From Rhodospirillaceae bacterium (GTDB taxonomy: Bacteria; Pseudomonadota; Alphaproteobacteria; UBA8366; GCA-2717185), in the NCBI GenBank assembly GCA_002717185.1, contig PBDC01000032.1:1-9044 (forward strand): a stretch of 9,044 nucleotides of DNA, in the 5' to 3' direction. Both the position numbers and the translations under genes were made by a program. The notes beneath the pieces were generated by a model. The model saw nothing but the letters and a program-made list of their open reading frames with translations, was not told the origin of the DNA and did not search any database. This document shows positions 1-6,645 of this stretch, piece by piece. Numbering within the stretch: position 1 is the first letter of the stretch; each line of letters opens with the position of its first letter.

Positions 1-968
1 ATGAGGACAAAATCAACGGCTTTGATCACTTCACCACGCCTGTCGATGGGATCGACATCCACTTCATCCGTGAGGAAGGCAGCGGCCCAGCGCCGATGCC
101 GCTGATTCTAAGTCACGGTTGGCCCGGCACTATCGTCGAGTTCCTCGACTTTATCGAACCGCTTGCCCACCCGGAAAGGTTCGGTGGTGACAAAAGTGAC
201 GCCTTCACAGTGATCGCACCCTCGTTACCGGGCTTTGGCTTTTCCGGTCGGCCCCCTCGTCCCTACGGACCGCGCAAGATTGCCAGCCTGTTCGGTACGC
301 TCATGAAAGAGGTCCTGGGGTATGAAGGCTACCTGGCCCAGGGCGGCGACTGGGGCGGCGGCATTTCGACTTGGCTCGGTTTCGACGCAGCCCCCACCTG
401 TAAAGCGATCCATCTCAACATCATGATGATGCGGCATCAGGACGGCCCGCAGACGCCAGATGAAGAGGAATGGGCCGAACAATTCGTGCGCGAGCAGGAG
501 TTAGAGGAAGGCTACCGCACGATCCAGGGCACCAAACCACAAACCTTGAGCTATGCCATGATGGACAGCCCCGTCGGCATTGCCGCCTGGATCTTGGAAA
601 AGTTCAATTCATGGTCCGACACGACCGGCGACGACGTAGAAAGTGCACACAGCAAGGACGTACTGCTGACCAACATAATGGTCTATATTGTGACCCGAAC
701 ATTCAACACAGCGTCGTGGATCTACTATGGGAGGCGCGAAGAAGGAGGCCGTCTGTTTGACACTGACGGCAAGCGGGTCGAGGTTCCGACTGCCTGCGCG
801 TTGTTTCCCAAGGAATTGCTGTCCTGGCCGCCACGCTCCTATGTGGAGCGCATAGTCAATGTGCAGCGCTGGACCGAAATGCCGAAAGGTGGTCATTTCG
901 CAGCACTGGAAGTGCCGGACCTACTTTTGAATGATATCCGAGCCTTCGCCAGAACACTTCGTAGCTGA
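1..968 (+). CDS. Epoxide hydrolase, alpha/beta-hydrolase fold (5' end outside window)
   Basis: Likely hydrolyses an epoxide to a diol in the cytoplasm through an ester intermediate on an aspartate. The reading frame is open from base 3, before the first ATG at 96, and reads EDKINGFDHFTTPVDG then IDIHFI. This is the end of the epoxide-hydrolase N-terminal domain, so the true start lies upstream and the ATG at 96 is internal. Counting from that ATG, the oxyanion-hole HGWPG is at 7-11, the nucleophile Asp85 sits in GGDWGG, the motif TKPQTLSYAMMDSPVG follows the nucleophile, and the catalytic His267 sits in GGHFAALE. The acid is probably the Glu of FPKELL; this is an inference. The C-terminal end is intact. 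It converges on the minus-strand SDR gene with a decayed gene between them. The family is certain; the substrate is unknown. Confidence 0.93.
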   Translation, partial: EDKINGFDHFTTPVDGIDIHFIREEGSGPAPMPLILSHGWPGTIVEFLDFIEPLAHPERFGGDKSDAFTVIAPSLPGFGFSGRPPRPYGPRKIASLFGTLMKEVLGYEGYLAQGGDWGGGISTWLGFDAAPTCKAIHLNIMMMRHQDGPQTPDEEEWAEQFVREQELEEGYRTIQGTKPQTLSYAMMDSPVGIAAWILEKFNSWSDTTGDDVESAHSKDVLLTNIMVYIVTRTFNTASWIYYGRREEGGRLFDTDGKRVEVPTACALFPKELLSWPPRSYVERIVNVQRWTEMPKGGHFAALEVPDLLLNDIRAFARTLRS

Positions 969-1003
969 ATCGTCATCGCCAGCAGTCGGTCCGCCAGAGA
1001 AGA

Positions 1004-1392
1004 TCACGGAGCGTGCGTCGATACTACCACTGTCACCACCTCACCCTCATTTTTGCGACCAATATCTGCATGAAGATGCCCGTTGCACTCGGTCGCAGAA
1101 TCTCACCACGGGATATGGCCCTCTCGACTAGCGTCGGCGCCATATAGCTAATTCTGAACTGCAGGGTCAGTGCGATAACGTCGATCCAACGCAACACAAT
1201 TGCTGTTAGTGGCATCACGTTATCTAGCATCGCAACGACAAGCCCGCCTTAGACGCCTCCCATCAGGTTGGTGAATTCAGTCAGTGGATTGGGGCGACCT
1301 TGAGCCTTTGTTGATCAATAGATAAATCGATAAGTTCAAAGCTAAGCGTTCGCGATCAAGGAGGAAGTTCGACATATCACCCCTCAACATCT
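1004..1392 (-). pseudogene. Decayed PaaI-family hotdog thioesterase
   Basis: Read on the minus strand, 1290-1036 gives a hotdog thioesterase core: NPLTEFTNLMGGV, a TAA stop at 1249-1251, GGLVVAMLDNVMPLTAIV, then TLQFRISYMAP and RGEILRPSATGIFMQILVAK. The stop sits where the family usually has Gln or His before GG, so a single CAA-to-TAA change would explain it. After ILVAK the frame breaks at a run of five A. One extra A would restore NEGEVVTVVVSTHAP and a stop at 1004-1006, a plausible family C-terminus. Upstream, the residues RQMLRGDMSNF in another frame near 1396-1360 fit a thioesterase N-terminus about 38 residues before the FTN motif, implying a further frameshift; the 5' boundary is therefore uncertain. 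Family enzymes hydrolyse acyl-CoA thioesters. It would have followed the SDR gene in the same direction. The core match is seen in the sequence; the ancestral reconstruction is inferred. Confidence 0.6.
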
Positions 1393-1433
1393 GCCGGTTA
1401 CGTTTATTGGATAGGGTATGAGGGCCGTCTAGA

Positions 1434-2381
1434 TTACGATAGAAGTGGCAATTGCCGTTCGGTACGGGCGGCATTGATTTGGTCGCGAATTCGGTCGATC
1501 AGCGGGGGCATCGTGTAACTGAGATCCAGCTCCAACCGCGCACCGCTAATCCGATTGATCTGGGGGAAGCCATCGGCTTCAGGATCGAACTTGATATCCG
1601 CGTCCGGCAGAAAGCCACACAGAATTTCCGCTATCTCGCCCAGCGATGCCCGGTGCGATCCGACGCAATATATGTCGCTCTGTAGACCCTCGGCGAAGGC
1701 CGTCCGCACCATCAAATCGGCCACATCCTCGACATAAATATAGGCAGAAGTCTGTGCCGCTATGATAGGACAGGTATAAGCTTCACCGACTGCTGCCTGG
1801 GAGATCATTGCCGACGCCGCCGCGCTACGGCCGGTCAGCCGGCCATGACCGAATACAGTGCAAATTCTGATGCCCCGGCAGTCTAGCCCAGCATTGCGTG
1901 TATAGGACCGTGCGGCGAACTCGTTCGCCAGCTTGGTAACACCATATATCGAAAAAGGGTCTTGCTGCGATTCCTCGTCAAGCACCGCATCGCCGTAGTC
2001 GGACTGATCACGGTAGGTAGAAATCGAACTGGGATATACGACCCGCTGCACGCTATGAGCGACCGCCACATCGAAAATATTGTTCGTGCCTGTAATATTA
2101 ACGTCGAACCCAAGCCGTGGATTGTCTTCCGAGGCCGGGGGCAACGCCGCTGCCGTATGGATGATGTGCGTCACCCCATTCTTTGCGACCGCATCTTCGA
2201 GTGCGGGCACGTCTGTTATATCGGCTTGTACGGCTGAAACCGACTTCGTTTCCAAAAGATCATCGAGACGGCCTGTTCTCAGGGTGCGGTCAAATGCGAC
2301 GACAGTATCTCCTCGCGCCAGGAGATTACGCACGATCGTTGCGCCGATAAGGCCGGCAGCCCCAGTTACCAATACCGTCAT
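1434..2381 (-). CDS. NAD-dependent epimerase/dehydratase family protein (extended SDR)
   Basis: A 315-residue cytoplasmic oxidoreductase of the extended short-chain dehydrogenase family, probably acting on a sugar, sugar acid or sterol-like alcohol; the substrate cannot be read from sequence. The Rossmann dinucleotide motif TGAAGLIG is at residues 6-13. Asp31 at the end of beta-2 favours NAD over NADP, ADITD at 53-57 contacts the adenine, and HTAA is at 75-78. The catalytic Tyr146 and Lys150 are in YGVTK, with the serines of PSSIS (117-121) before them. Length is normal for the family. AGGGGAAG lies just upstream of the ATG and supports this start. It diverges from the phosphoesterase gene with 88 nt between them, so the two may share regulation. 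A decayed thioesterase lies downstream on the same strand. Confidence 0.9.
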   Translation of the reverse strand: MTVLVTGAAGLIGATIVRNLLARGDTVVAFDRTLRTGRLDDLLETKSVSAVQADITDVPALEDAVAKNGVTHIIHTAAALPPASEDNPRLGFDVNITGTNNIFDVAVAHSVQRVVYPSSISTYRDQSDYGDAVLDEESQQDPFSIYGVTKLANEFAARSYTRNAGLDCRGIRICTVFGHGRLTGRSAAASAMISQAAVGEAYTCPIIAAQTSAYIYVEDVADLMVRTAFAEGLQSDIYCVGSHRASLGEIAEILCGFLPDADIKFDPEADGFPQINRISGARLELDLSYTMPPLIDRIRDQINAARTERQLPLLS

Positions 2382-2404
2382 TTACTTCCCCTCGAGCGCA
2401 TTCC

Positions 2405-2434
2405 GGGTGCGCATCGCTAAATCAAGACGCACCC
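2405..2434. promoter_or_regulatory. Inverted repeat in divergent intergenic region
   Basis: GGGTGCG at 2405-2411 and CGCACCC at 2428-2434 are perfect 7-bp arms separated by 16 nt. They lie in the 88-nt space between the divergent SDR and phosphoesterase genes. A competing shorter pair (GCGCA at 2396-2400 and TGCGC at 2408-2412) overlaps the left arm. It could be an operator for a regulator of both transcripts or a leader hairpin. No regulator gene lies nearby and the arms are short, so chance is possible. Confidence 0.3.
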
Positions 2435-2469
2435 TCGTCCCAAACAATCCGATCTGTTAGTTATGGACG

Positions 2470-3216
2470 ATGTTGATCGCCCAAATTTCCGACACCCATA
2501 TTTTAGCAGAATCATCGGACCGACCCGAGGCCGCGTCAAGGGCCGAGGATCTGCATCGGTGCGTCTCCGACATCAGCAGTCTCGACCCACAGCCAGATAT
2601 TGTGATTCATACTGGCGATACGGTGCAGACCGGTGCGCCAGAAGATTACGCGCATTTCAAAAAAATTGTCGCACCAATTTGGGCAAAGCTATACGCGACC
2701 CCGGGAAACCGCGACCATCGGGACAATTTTGCCACGACATTTGGCCGCGACACAGGCTCATTTATGCACCACACCTTCGAAGATTTGCAGGTTCCGTTAA
2801 TTGCCCTCGATTCGATCGAGCCGCCACAAAACAAAGGTGCTTTCTGCATCGATCGGGTCCGCTGGCTGGATGAGGCACTGAGTGCAGCGCCGGACCGGCC
2901 GACCTTACTGTTTATGCATCACCCCCCCTTTGATATGCAGCCGGATTACTTGCATGGCTATCTGAACCCCGGGGACCGCGACGCACTGGCTAACGTGATT
3001 TCGAAACACCGCCAAGTGAGACGACTGTTCTGCGGTCATTGTCACTGGATCTCGCGTAACGATTGGGCCGGTATCGAGGTCACGACAACCACTAGCGTCG
3101 CGCGCGACGTCCGCAAGGGCATCGATGAAAGCCTCTATGGAAACACGCCGATTTACCAGCTGCACCGCGTAACCCTAGACGGCACCGTTACTACACAAAC
3201 CCGCTACGCACCGTGA
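2470..3216 (+). CDS. CpdA-like metallophosphoesterase (class III cyclic-nucleotide phosphodiesterase family)
   Basis: A 248-residue calcineurin-like phosphoesterase resembling CpdA/Rv0805, which hydrolyse phosphodiesters with a dinuclear metal centre. Metal-binding blocks appear in order: D8-x-H10 in ISDTHI, GD at 49-50, N80 in GNRD, H150 in HHPPF, and GHCH with H190 and H192. The third block is GNRD rather than the usual GNHD, so the histidine expected at 81, which normally assists catalysis, is arginine. All inferred metal ligands remain, so the protein may still bind metals with altered activity or substrate. No signal peptide or membrane segment is seen. The start MLIAQISDTH places the first motif at the usual distance, but no clear ribosome-binding site precedes it; an ATG 7 nt upstream is out of frame. 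It is first in an operon with the enolase-superfamily gene, 13 nt downstream. Cyclic AMP as substrate is not established. Confidence 0.88.
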   Translation: MLIAQISDTHILAESSDRPEAASRAEDLHRCVSDISSLDPQPDIVIHTGDTVQTGAPEDYAHFKKIVAPIWAKLYATPGNRDHRDNFATTFGRDTGSFMHHTFEDLQVPLIALDSIEPPQNKGAFCIDRVRWLDEALSAAPDRPTLLFMHHPPFDMQPDYLHGYLNPGDRDALANVISKHRQVRRLFCGHCHWISRNDWAGIEVTTTTSVARDVRKGIDESLYGNTPIYQLHRVTLDGTVTTQTRYAP

Positions 3217-3229
3217 GGAAGACCGCGTT

Positions 3230-4435
3230 ATGAAGGTAAGTAAGATCGAGACAATAAGGCTCGGACGGCATCCTAATTTGGTTTGGGTACTGGTCCACAC
3301 CGATACAGGGCTCACTGGTCTTGGCGAAACATGGTTTGGTGCCGGGCCGGTTGAAGCCGATATCCATGAACGTGTCGCTCCGTTGCTACTTGGTGAGGAC
3401 CCAAGCCGCATCGAACACTTTAATCGAGTTCTGAAATCCTATGCGGGTTTTTCCGGTACCGGCGCAGAGATGCGCGCTGCATCAGCAGTCGATGTCGCAC
3501 TTTGGGACCTGGCTGGTAAAGAGGCCAACAAACCGATCCACGATATGCTCGGTGGCAAAACCAGATCCTTTATAAAGGTGTACAACACCTGCGCGGGACC
3601 GGACTACGTGTCGCAGAGCGCGGACGTGCGGCCAGGCAATTTTGGGCTGCTGGATGTTATCCAAAAAGATTATCAGGACCTCGACGCCTTCCGGAATAGG
3701 GCCGACGAACTCGCCGCCGAGTTGCTAGCGATGGGCATCCAGTCGATGAAGATTTGGCCGTTCGATTTCGCGGAAGGCGCTGCCAATGGCATCGACATTT
3801 CGACCAAGGACCTTAAAAAGGCACTGGAACCATTTGAAAAAATCCGCGCCGCACATGGTGATGCTATGCGCATCAAAGCGGAATTGCACGGACTATGGAG
3901 CTTACCGGCCGCCAAAAAGATCGTCGCCGCCCTGGAGCCGATTGGGGCCGACTGGATAGAGGACCCAATCTGGATGGACCGCATGCCGGAGGTTGGCGAG
4001 TTAGTACAGGCCACGAACCAACCAATCGCTGGCGGCGAGACGCTGGGCGGATTGGGTCAGATGCGCGACCTGCTGACGCCGGGGGCAATTAGCGTTCCCA
4101 TTTGCGACATTACTTGGGGTGGGGGCATTACCTTCGCAAAGAAAGCCGCAGCCCTGGCGGAGGGGTTCGCAAAGCCAATTGCGTTCCATGACTGCTCAGG
4201 ACCGGTAACATTGGCCGCGTCTACCCATCTGGCCCTCGCATGCCCAAACGTGGCCGAACAGGAAATTACCCGGGGATTTTACTATGGCTGGTATCACGAG
4301 CTAGTCGATCAACCGCCACCAATCGAGAAAGGCTTCATCCGTACACCGGATGGCGCCGGGCTCGGCCTCGCTCTCTTGCCGGATCTCGTGGAGAGCGCTG
4401 GCACGACAGTAAGGGTCAGCAACAACAGCCGCTAG
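3230..4435 (+). CDS. Mandelate racemase/muconate lactonizing enzyme family protein (enolase superfamily)
   Basis: A 401-residue enzyme likely to abstract a proton alpha to a carboxylate with a bound Mg2+, as in sugar-acid dehydratases, racemases and cycloisomerases. The N-terminal capping domain (about 1-120) includes TGLTGLGETW and ALWDLAGK. In the barrel, MKIWPFDF (173-180) holds Lys174, where many relatives have KxK. AELHGLW (217-223) offers Glu218 as metal ligand with His220 in the D/E-x-H arrangement seen in the galactonate-dehydratase/RspA group. Glu244 in WIEDP and Glu270 in GGET complete the metal site, and His320 in FHDCSGP is the probable opposing acid/base. This assignment of roles is inferred from family patterns. 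GAGGAAG at 3215-3221, overlapping the upstream stop, is a good ribosome-binding site 8 nt before the ATG, so translation is probably coupled to the phosphoesterase. The substrate is unknown; an acid-sugar dehydratase is my best guess. Confidence 0.9.
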   Translation: MKVSKIETIRLGRHPNLVWVLVHTDTGLTGLGETWFGAGPVEADIHERVAPLLLGEDPSRIEHFNRVLKSYAGFSGTGAEMRAASAVDVALWDLAGKEANKPIHDMLGGKTRSFIKVYNTCAGPDYVSQSADVRPGNFGLLDVIQKDYQDLDAFRNRADELAAELLAMGIQSMKIWPFDFAEGAANGIDISTKDLKKALEPFEKIRAAHGDAMRIKAELHGLWSLPAAKKIVAALEPIGADWIEDPIWMDRMPEVGELVQATNQPIAGGETLGGLGQMRDLLTPGAISVPICDITWGGGITFAKKAAALAEGFAKPIAFHDCSGPVTLAASTHLALACPNVAEQEITRGFYYGWYHELVDQPPPIEKGFIRTPDGAGLGLALLPDLVESAGTTVRVSNNSR

Positions 4436-4462
4436 CCCGCAAATCGAAAAATTTAGTTACAA

Positions 4463-4479
4463 AACCAGCTCAACTGGTT
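4463..4479. terminator. Weak hairpin between convergent genes
   Basis: AACCAG (4463-4468) and CTGGTT (4474-4479) form a 6-bp stem with a 5-nt loop in the 94-nt space between the convergent enolase-superfamily gene and hspQ. It has A-rich sequence on its left side, which would read as a U-rich stretch after the hairpin on the minus-strand transcript. It may end transcription from the hspQ side. The stem is short and not GC-rich, so the call is tentative. Confidence 0.3.
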
Positions 4480-4529
4480 ATCGATAATTACACGAATTTG
4501 GGACTAAAACCGCCTATATTAACGCGAAA

Positions 4530-4859
4530 TCAGTGCGATTTTTCGAATCTAAACACATAACAGCCGTTTTCGATGCCGGAAAACAACTCCTTAACCTGTG
4601 GATGCGACACCGGCTCGCAGGATTCGTCACAGAGCAGATTCTGCTCAGAAACATACGCGATATAGGTTGTTTCGGCGTTCTCCGCCAGCAAATGGTAATA
4701 GGGTTGTTCCTTTTTAGGCCGGGAACGCTCCGGTATCGATTGCCACCACTCTTCAGTGTTTGCGAATTCCGGGTCGACGTCAAAGATCACCCCGCGGAAC
4801 GGATGCACGCGATGCTTGACGATTTGGCCTATGCCAAACTTTGCTTCTCTTATAGTCAT
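4530..4859 (-). CDS. hspQ: Heat shock protein HspQ (YccV-like, hemimethylated-DNA-binding domain)
   Basis: A 109-residue protein of the HspQ/YccV family. In enterobacteria HspQ binds hemimethylated DNA, influences DnaA levels and acts as a specificity factor for Lon protease. The family signature fills the protein: AKFGIGQIVKHRVHPFRGV, then FDVDPEF, the NTEEWWQSIP segment, QPYYHLLAENAE and YVSEQNLL. The frame stays open upstream to 5093 with earlier ATGs, including one at 5006, but that part overlaps the dehalogenase 3' end and has no HspQ similarity. I therefore choose the ATG at 4857-4859, giving MTIREAKFGIG and the normal family length. The ribosome-binding site is weak, and GGATAAT just upstream could belong to a promoter or a poor Shine-Dalgarno. 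It follows the dehalogenase by 100 nt on the same strand, so it may be read through from that operon or transcribed separately. It is a housekeeping gene beside catabolic genes. Confidence 0.92.
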   Translation of the reverse strand: MTIREAKFGIGQIVKHRVHPFRGVIFDVDPEFANTEEWWQSIPERSRPKKEQPYYHLLAENAETTYIAYVSEQNLLCDESCEPVSHPQVKELFSGIENGCYVFRFEKSH

Positions 4860-4959
4860 CCGGATTATCCAATACCGGTTATTTTCCACTATTTTAACGA
4901 ACTCCCAGCCTTGCGGCCACAACTGTTCACACAGCGGCAGATACCGCGAGAGCGCGGGA

Positions 4960-5838
4960 TCATAATAAAGAGCCGTACCAGTCGGCAAGGGCAGCCCCAA
5001 TTTCATTTGGCGAGTCTTCCTGAATGAAATGGCTACCCGCAACAGTAACCTCGGTTTGATTCTTCCAGCCACGACAGAAATCGCGCTGCCCACCGATCAA
5101 AATTGCACCTGGATTGGCATTGATGAATAGTTTAGGCAGCTCGGTTTCTATCAGCCAATCTGCGTAATCCTGCACAATCGAGACCACTTCCACTGGTTTA
5201 CCGCTGATCGGGATCTGGCGCGGCCAGGTTAGTGTAGGCCTGCGAGCCTCGCCGGGTTCCGCGAAGGGTCGTCGATAGATGTCCATTTCCGCCTCGGTAA
5301 GACCACGCAGGACGGAGCCGGGCAAAACGCGTTCGACAAAGATATTCTTCTCCAAGACCATATCCTCACCCGCAGGAGACCGAAACCCTTTGAAAACGGG
5401 TCGCGCCGCCTCGTTCCACTCATCCCATATCACTGGGCGGACGAGCGCTTCCATGTAGGCGATCCCGCGCACAGATTCCGAATGACGCTGGGCCCAATGG
5501 AAACCCAACGCCGATCCCCAATCATGCACGACCAGGGTTACCTTGTCCGTAAGTCCCATTGTGGCGAAGAAGCCATCGAGATAGTCGCGGTGTTCGACGA
5601 AAGTATAGCGGTCGGGTCCGCTATTCGGCAGTTTATCAGAATCCCCCATACCAATCAGGTCGGGGGCTATGCATCGCGCCCTGTCCGCCAAGTGCGGCAT
5701 GATGTTGCGCCAAAGATAGGACGACGTCGGATTGCCGTGCAGAAACACAACTGGGTCGCCCACCCCCATCTCCACATAGGCCATCGACCGGCCGTTTACG
5801 ATGATCTTTTGCTTAGGATGTTCGTCGACGGAAATCAT
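4960..5838 (-). CDS. dhaA: Haloalkane dehalogenase, LinB/DhaA-like (HLD-II)
   Basis: Hydrolyses carbon-halogen bonds of haloalkanes to an alcohol, halide and proton in the cytoplasm. The 292-residue alpha/beta hydrolase has the complete HLD-II site. Asn36 in [12 protein letters not shown] and Trp107 form the halide-stabilising pair. Asp106 in [11 protein letters not shown] is the nucleophile, Glu130 in AYMEAL the acid, and His270 in [10 protein letters not shown] the base. Each is exactly two residues lower than in LinB (Asn38, Asp108, Trp109, Glu132, His272, from memory), so the alignment appears gap-free through that range. Other LinB-like segments are [27 protein letters not shown] and PKLFINA. 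AGGGA lies upstream of the ATG, and the gene starts 12 nt after the stop of the enoyl-CoA hydratase gene, as third gene of a CMD-ECH-dehalogenase operon. The halogenated substrate cannot be predicted. The symbol reflects the family, not proven orthology. Confidence 0.94.
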   Translation of the reverse strand: MISVDEHPKQKIIVNGRSMAYVEMGVGDPVVFLHGNPTSSYLWRNIMPHLADRARCIAPDLIGMGDSDKLPNSGPDRYTFVEHRDYLDGFFATMGLTDKVTLVVHDWGSALGFHWAQRHSESVRGIAYMEALVRPVIWDEWNEAARPVFKGFRSPAGEDMVLEKNIFVERVLPGSVLRGLTEAEMDIYRRPFAEPGEARRPTLTWPRQIPISGKPVEVVSIVQDYADWLIETELPKLFINANPGAILIGGQRDFCRGWKNQTEVTVAGSHFIQEDSPNEIGAALADWYGSLL

Positions 5839-5850
5839 GGGGTAGTTTCC

Positions 5851-6639
5851 CTATTCGCCTTTGAAGTCAGGCTTTCGCTTTTTGACAAAAGCATCCACCC
5901 CTTCACGCCCGTCCGGTGATGTCGCACGTTCCGAAATATAGCGCGCCTCGATCTCCATCTGGGTTTCCAGTGGGTTGGTAAAAGTCTCGGTCAACATCTT
6001 CTTGACTGCGCCATAGGCACCGGTTGCCCCGGATGCCATATCACGTGCCAAGGATTCCGCCTCTTCCATCAGCTTTTCATCCTCAACGACCCGATTGATC
6101 AGGCCCCACTCCACTGCTTCATCGGCGCTGAGCCTACGATTGGTCAGCATCAGCTCCTGGGAACGCCGAAGACCGATCAGGCGGGGCATGAAATAAGTTG
6201 AACTGCCGTCTGGTGACAGACCGGCTGCGGTGTAGGCACTGGTGAACATGGCGGATTCCGCGGCAAGCACCAGATCACCGGATATCGCGATGCTAAGCCC
6301 CGCACCTGCCGCGATGCCGTTCACCGCTATTACCAATGGTGGATTCATACGTGAAAACCGCGACGTTGCGGCGTGCAAATAGATCGTAAGCTCCTTGAGC
6401 CGTGCCCCCATATCCTCGCCGAAGCCATGGAAGGTCTTCAGATCGCCACCGGCACAGAACATCTTGCCGGTCCCGGTGAGCAGCACGGCGCGAATATCCG
6501 GATCCTCATCGCACCGTATAGCCACCATCATCAGGTCGTGCGCCATTACACCGTTCAAACTGTTTGCGGCATCAGGGCGGTTTAACGAAATTTTAGCCAA
6601 ACCGTCGCTAACCTCGAACAAGAGCGTTTCATATGCCAT
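5851..6639 (-). CDS. Enoyl-CoA hydratase/isomerase family protein (crotonase superfamily)
   Basis: A 262-residue crotonase-fold protein acting on acyl-CoA thioesters, by hydration or double-bond isomerisation. LNRPDAANSLN (19-29) is the usual N-terminal strand. FCAGGDL (61-67) and NGIAAGAG (107-114) form the oxyanion hole for the thioester carbonyl. The two catalytic glutamates of classical hydratases are absent: the first position reads GLSIA, and the second lies in SAYTAAGLSPDGSS without Glu. Asp144 in SPDGSS matches the single catalytic Asp of PaaG-like isomerases, so an isomerase or ring-modifying role is more likely than simple hydration; this is inferred. The C-terminus ends REGVDAFVKKRKPDFKG, normal for the family. 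GAGG precedes the ATG and overlaps the stop of the CMD-family gene 6 nt upstream, so translation is probably coupled. It is the second gene of the dehalogenase operon. Confidence 0.93.
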   Translation of the reverse strand: MAYETLLFEVSDGLAKISLNRPDAANSLNGVMAHDLMMVAIRCDEDPDIRAVLLTGTGKMFCAGGDLKTFHGFGEDMGARLKELTIYLHAATSRFSRMNPPLVIAVNGIAAGAGLSIAISGDLVLAAESAMFTSAYTAAGLSPDGSSTYFMPRLIGLRRSQELMLTNRRLSADEAVEWGLINRVVEDEKLMEEAESLARDMASGATGAYGAVKKMLTETFTNPLETQMEIEARYISERATSPDGREGVDAFVKKRKPDFKGE

Positions 6640-6645
6640 CGATCC

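Noticed and set aside
96..98. ATG at 96 as start of the epoxide hydrolase
   Set aside because: The frame is open to the window edge and the upstream residues (VDGIDIHFI) match the epoxide-hydrolase N-terminal domain, so the gene starts outside the window.
2463..2873. 136-codon plus-strand ORF starting 7 nt before the phosphoesterase
   Set aside because: It lies in another frame over the phosphoesterase, which has clear metal-binding motifs; the ORF product is rich in Arg and resembles nothing.
4533..5027. 164-codon plus-strand ORF opposite hspQ
   Set aside because: It is the antisense shadow of hspQ, whose family motifs are unmistakable on the minus strand.
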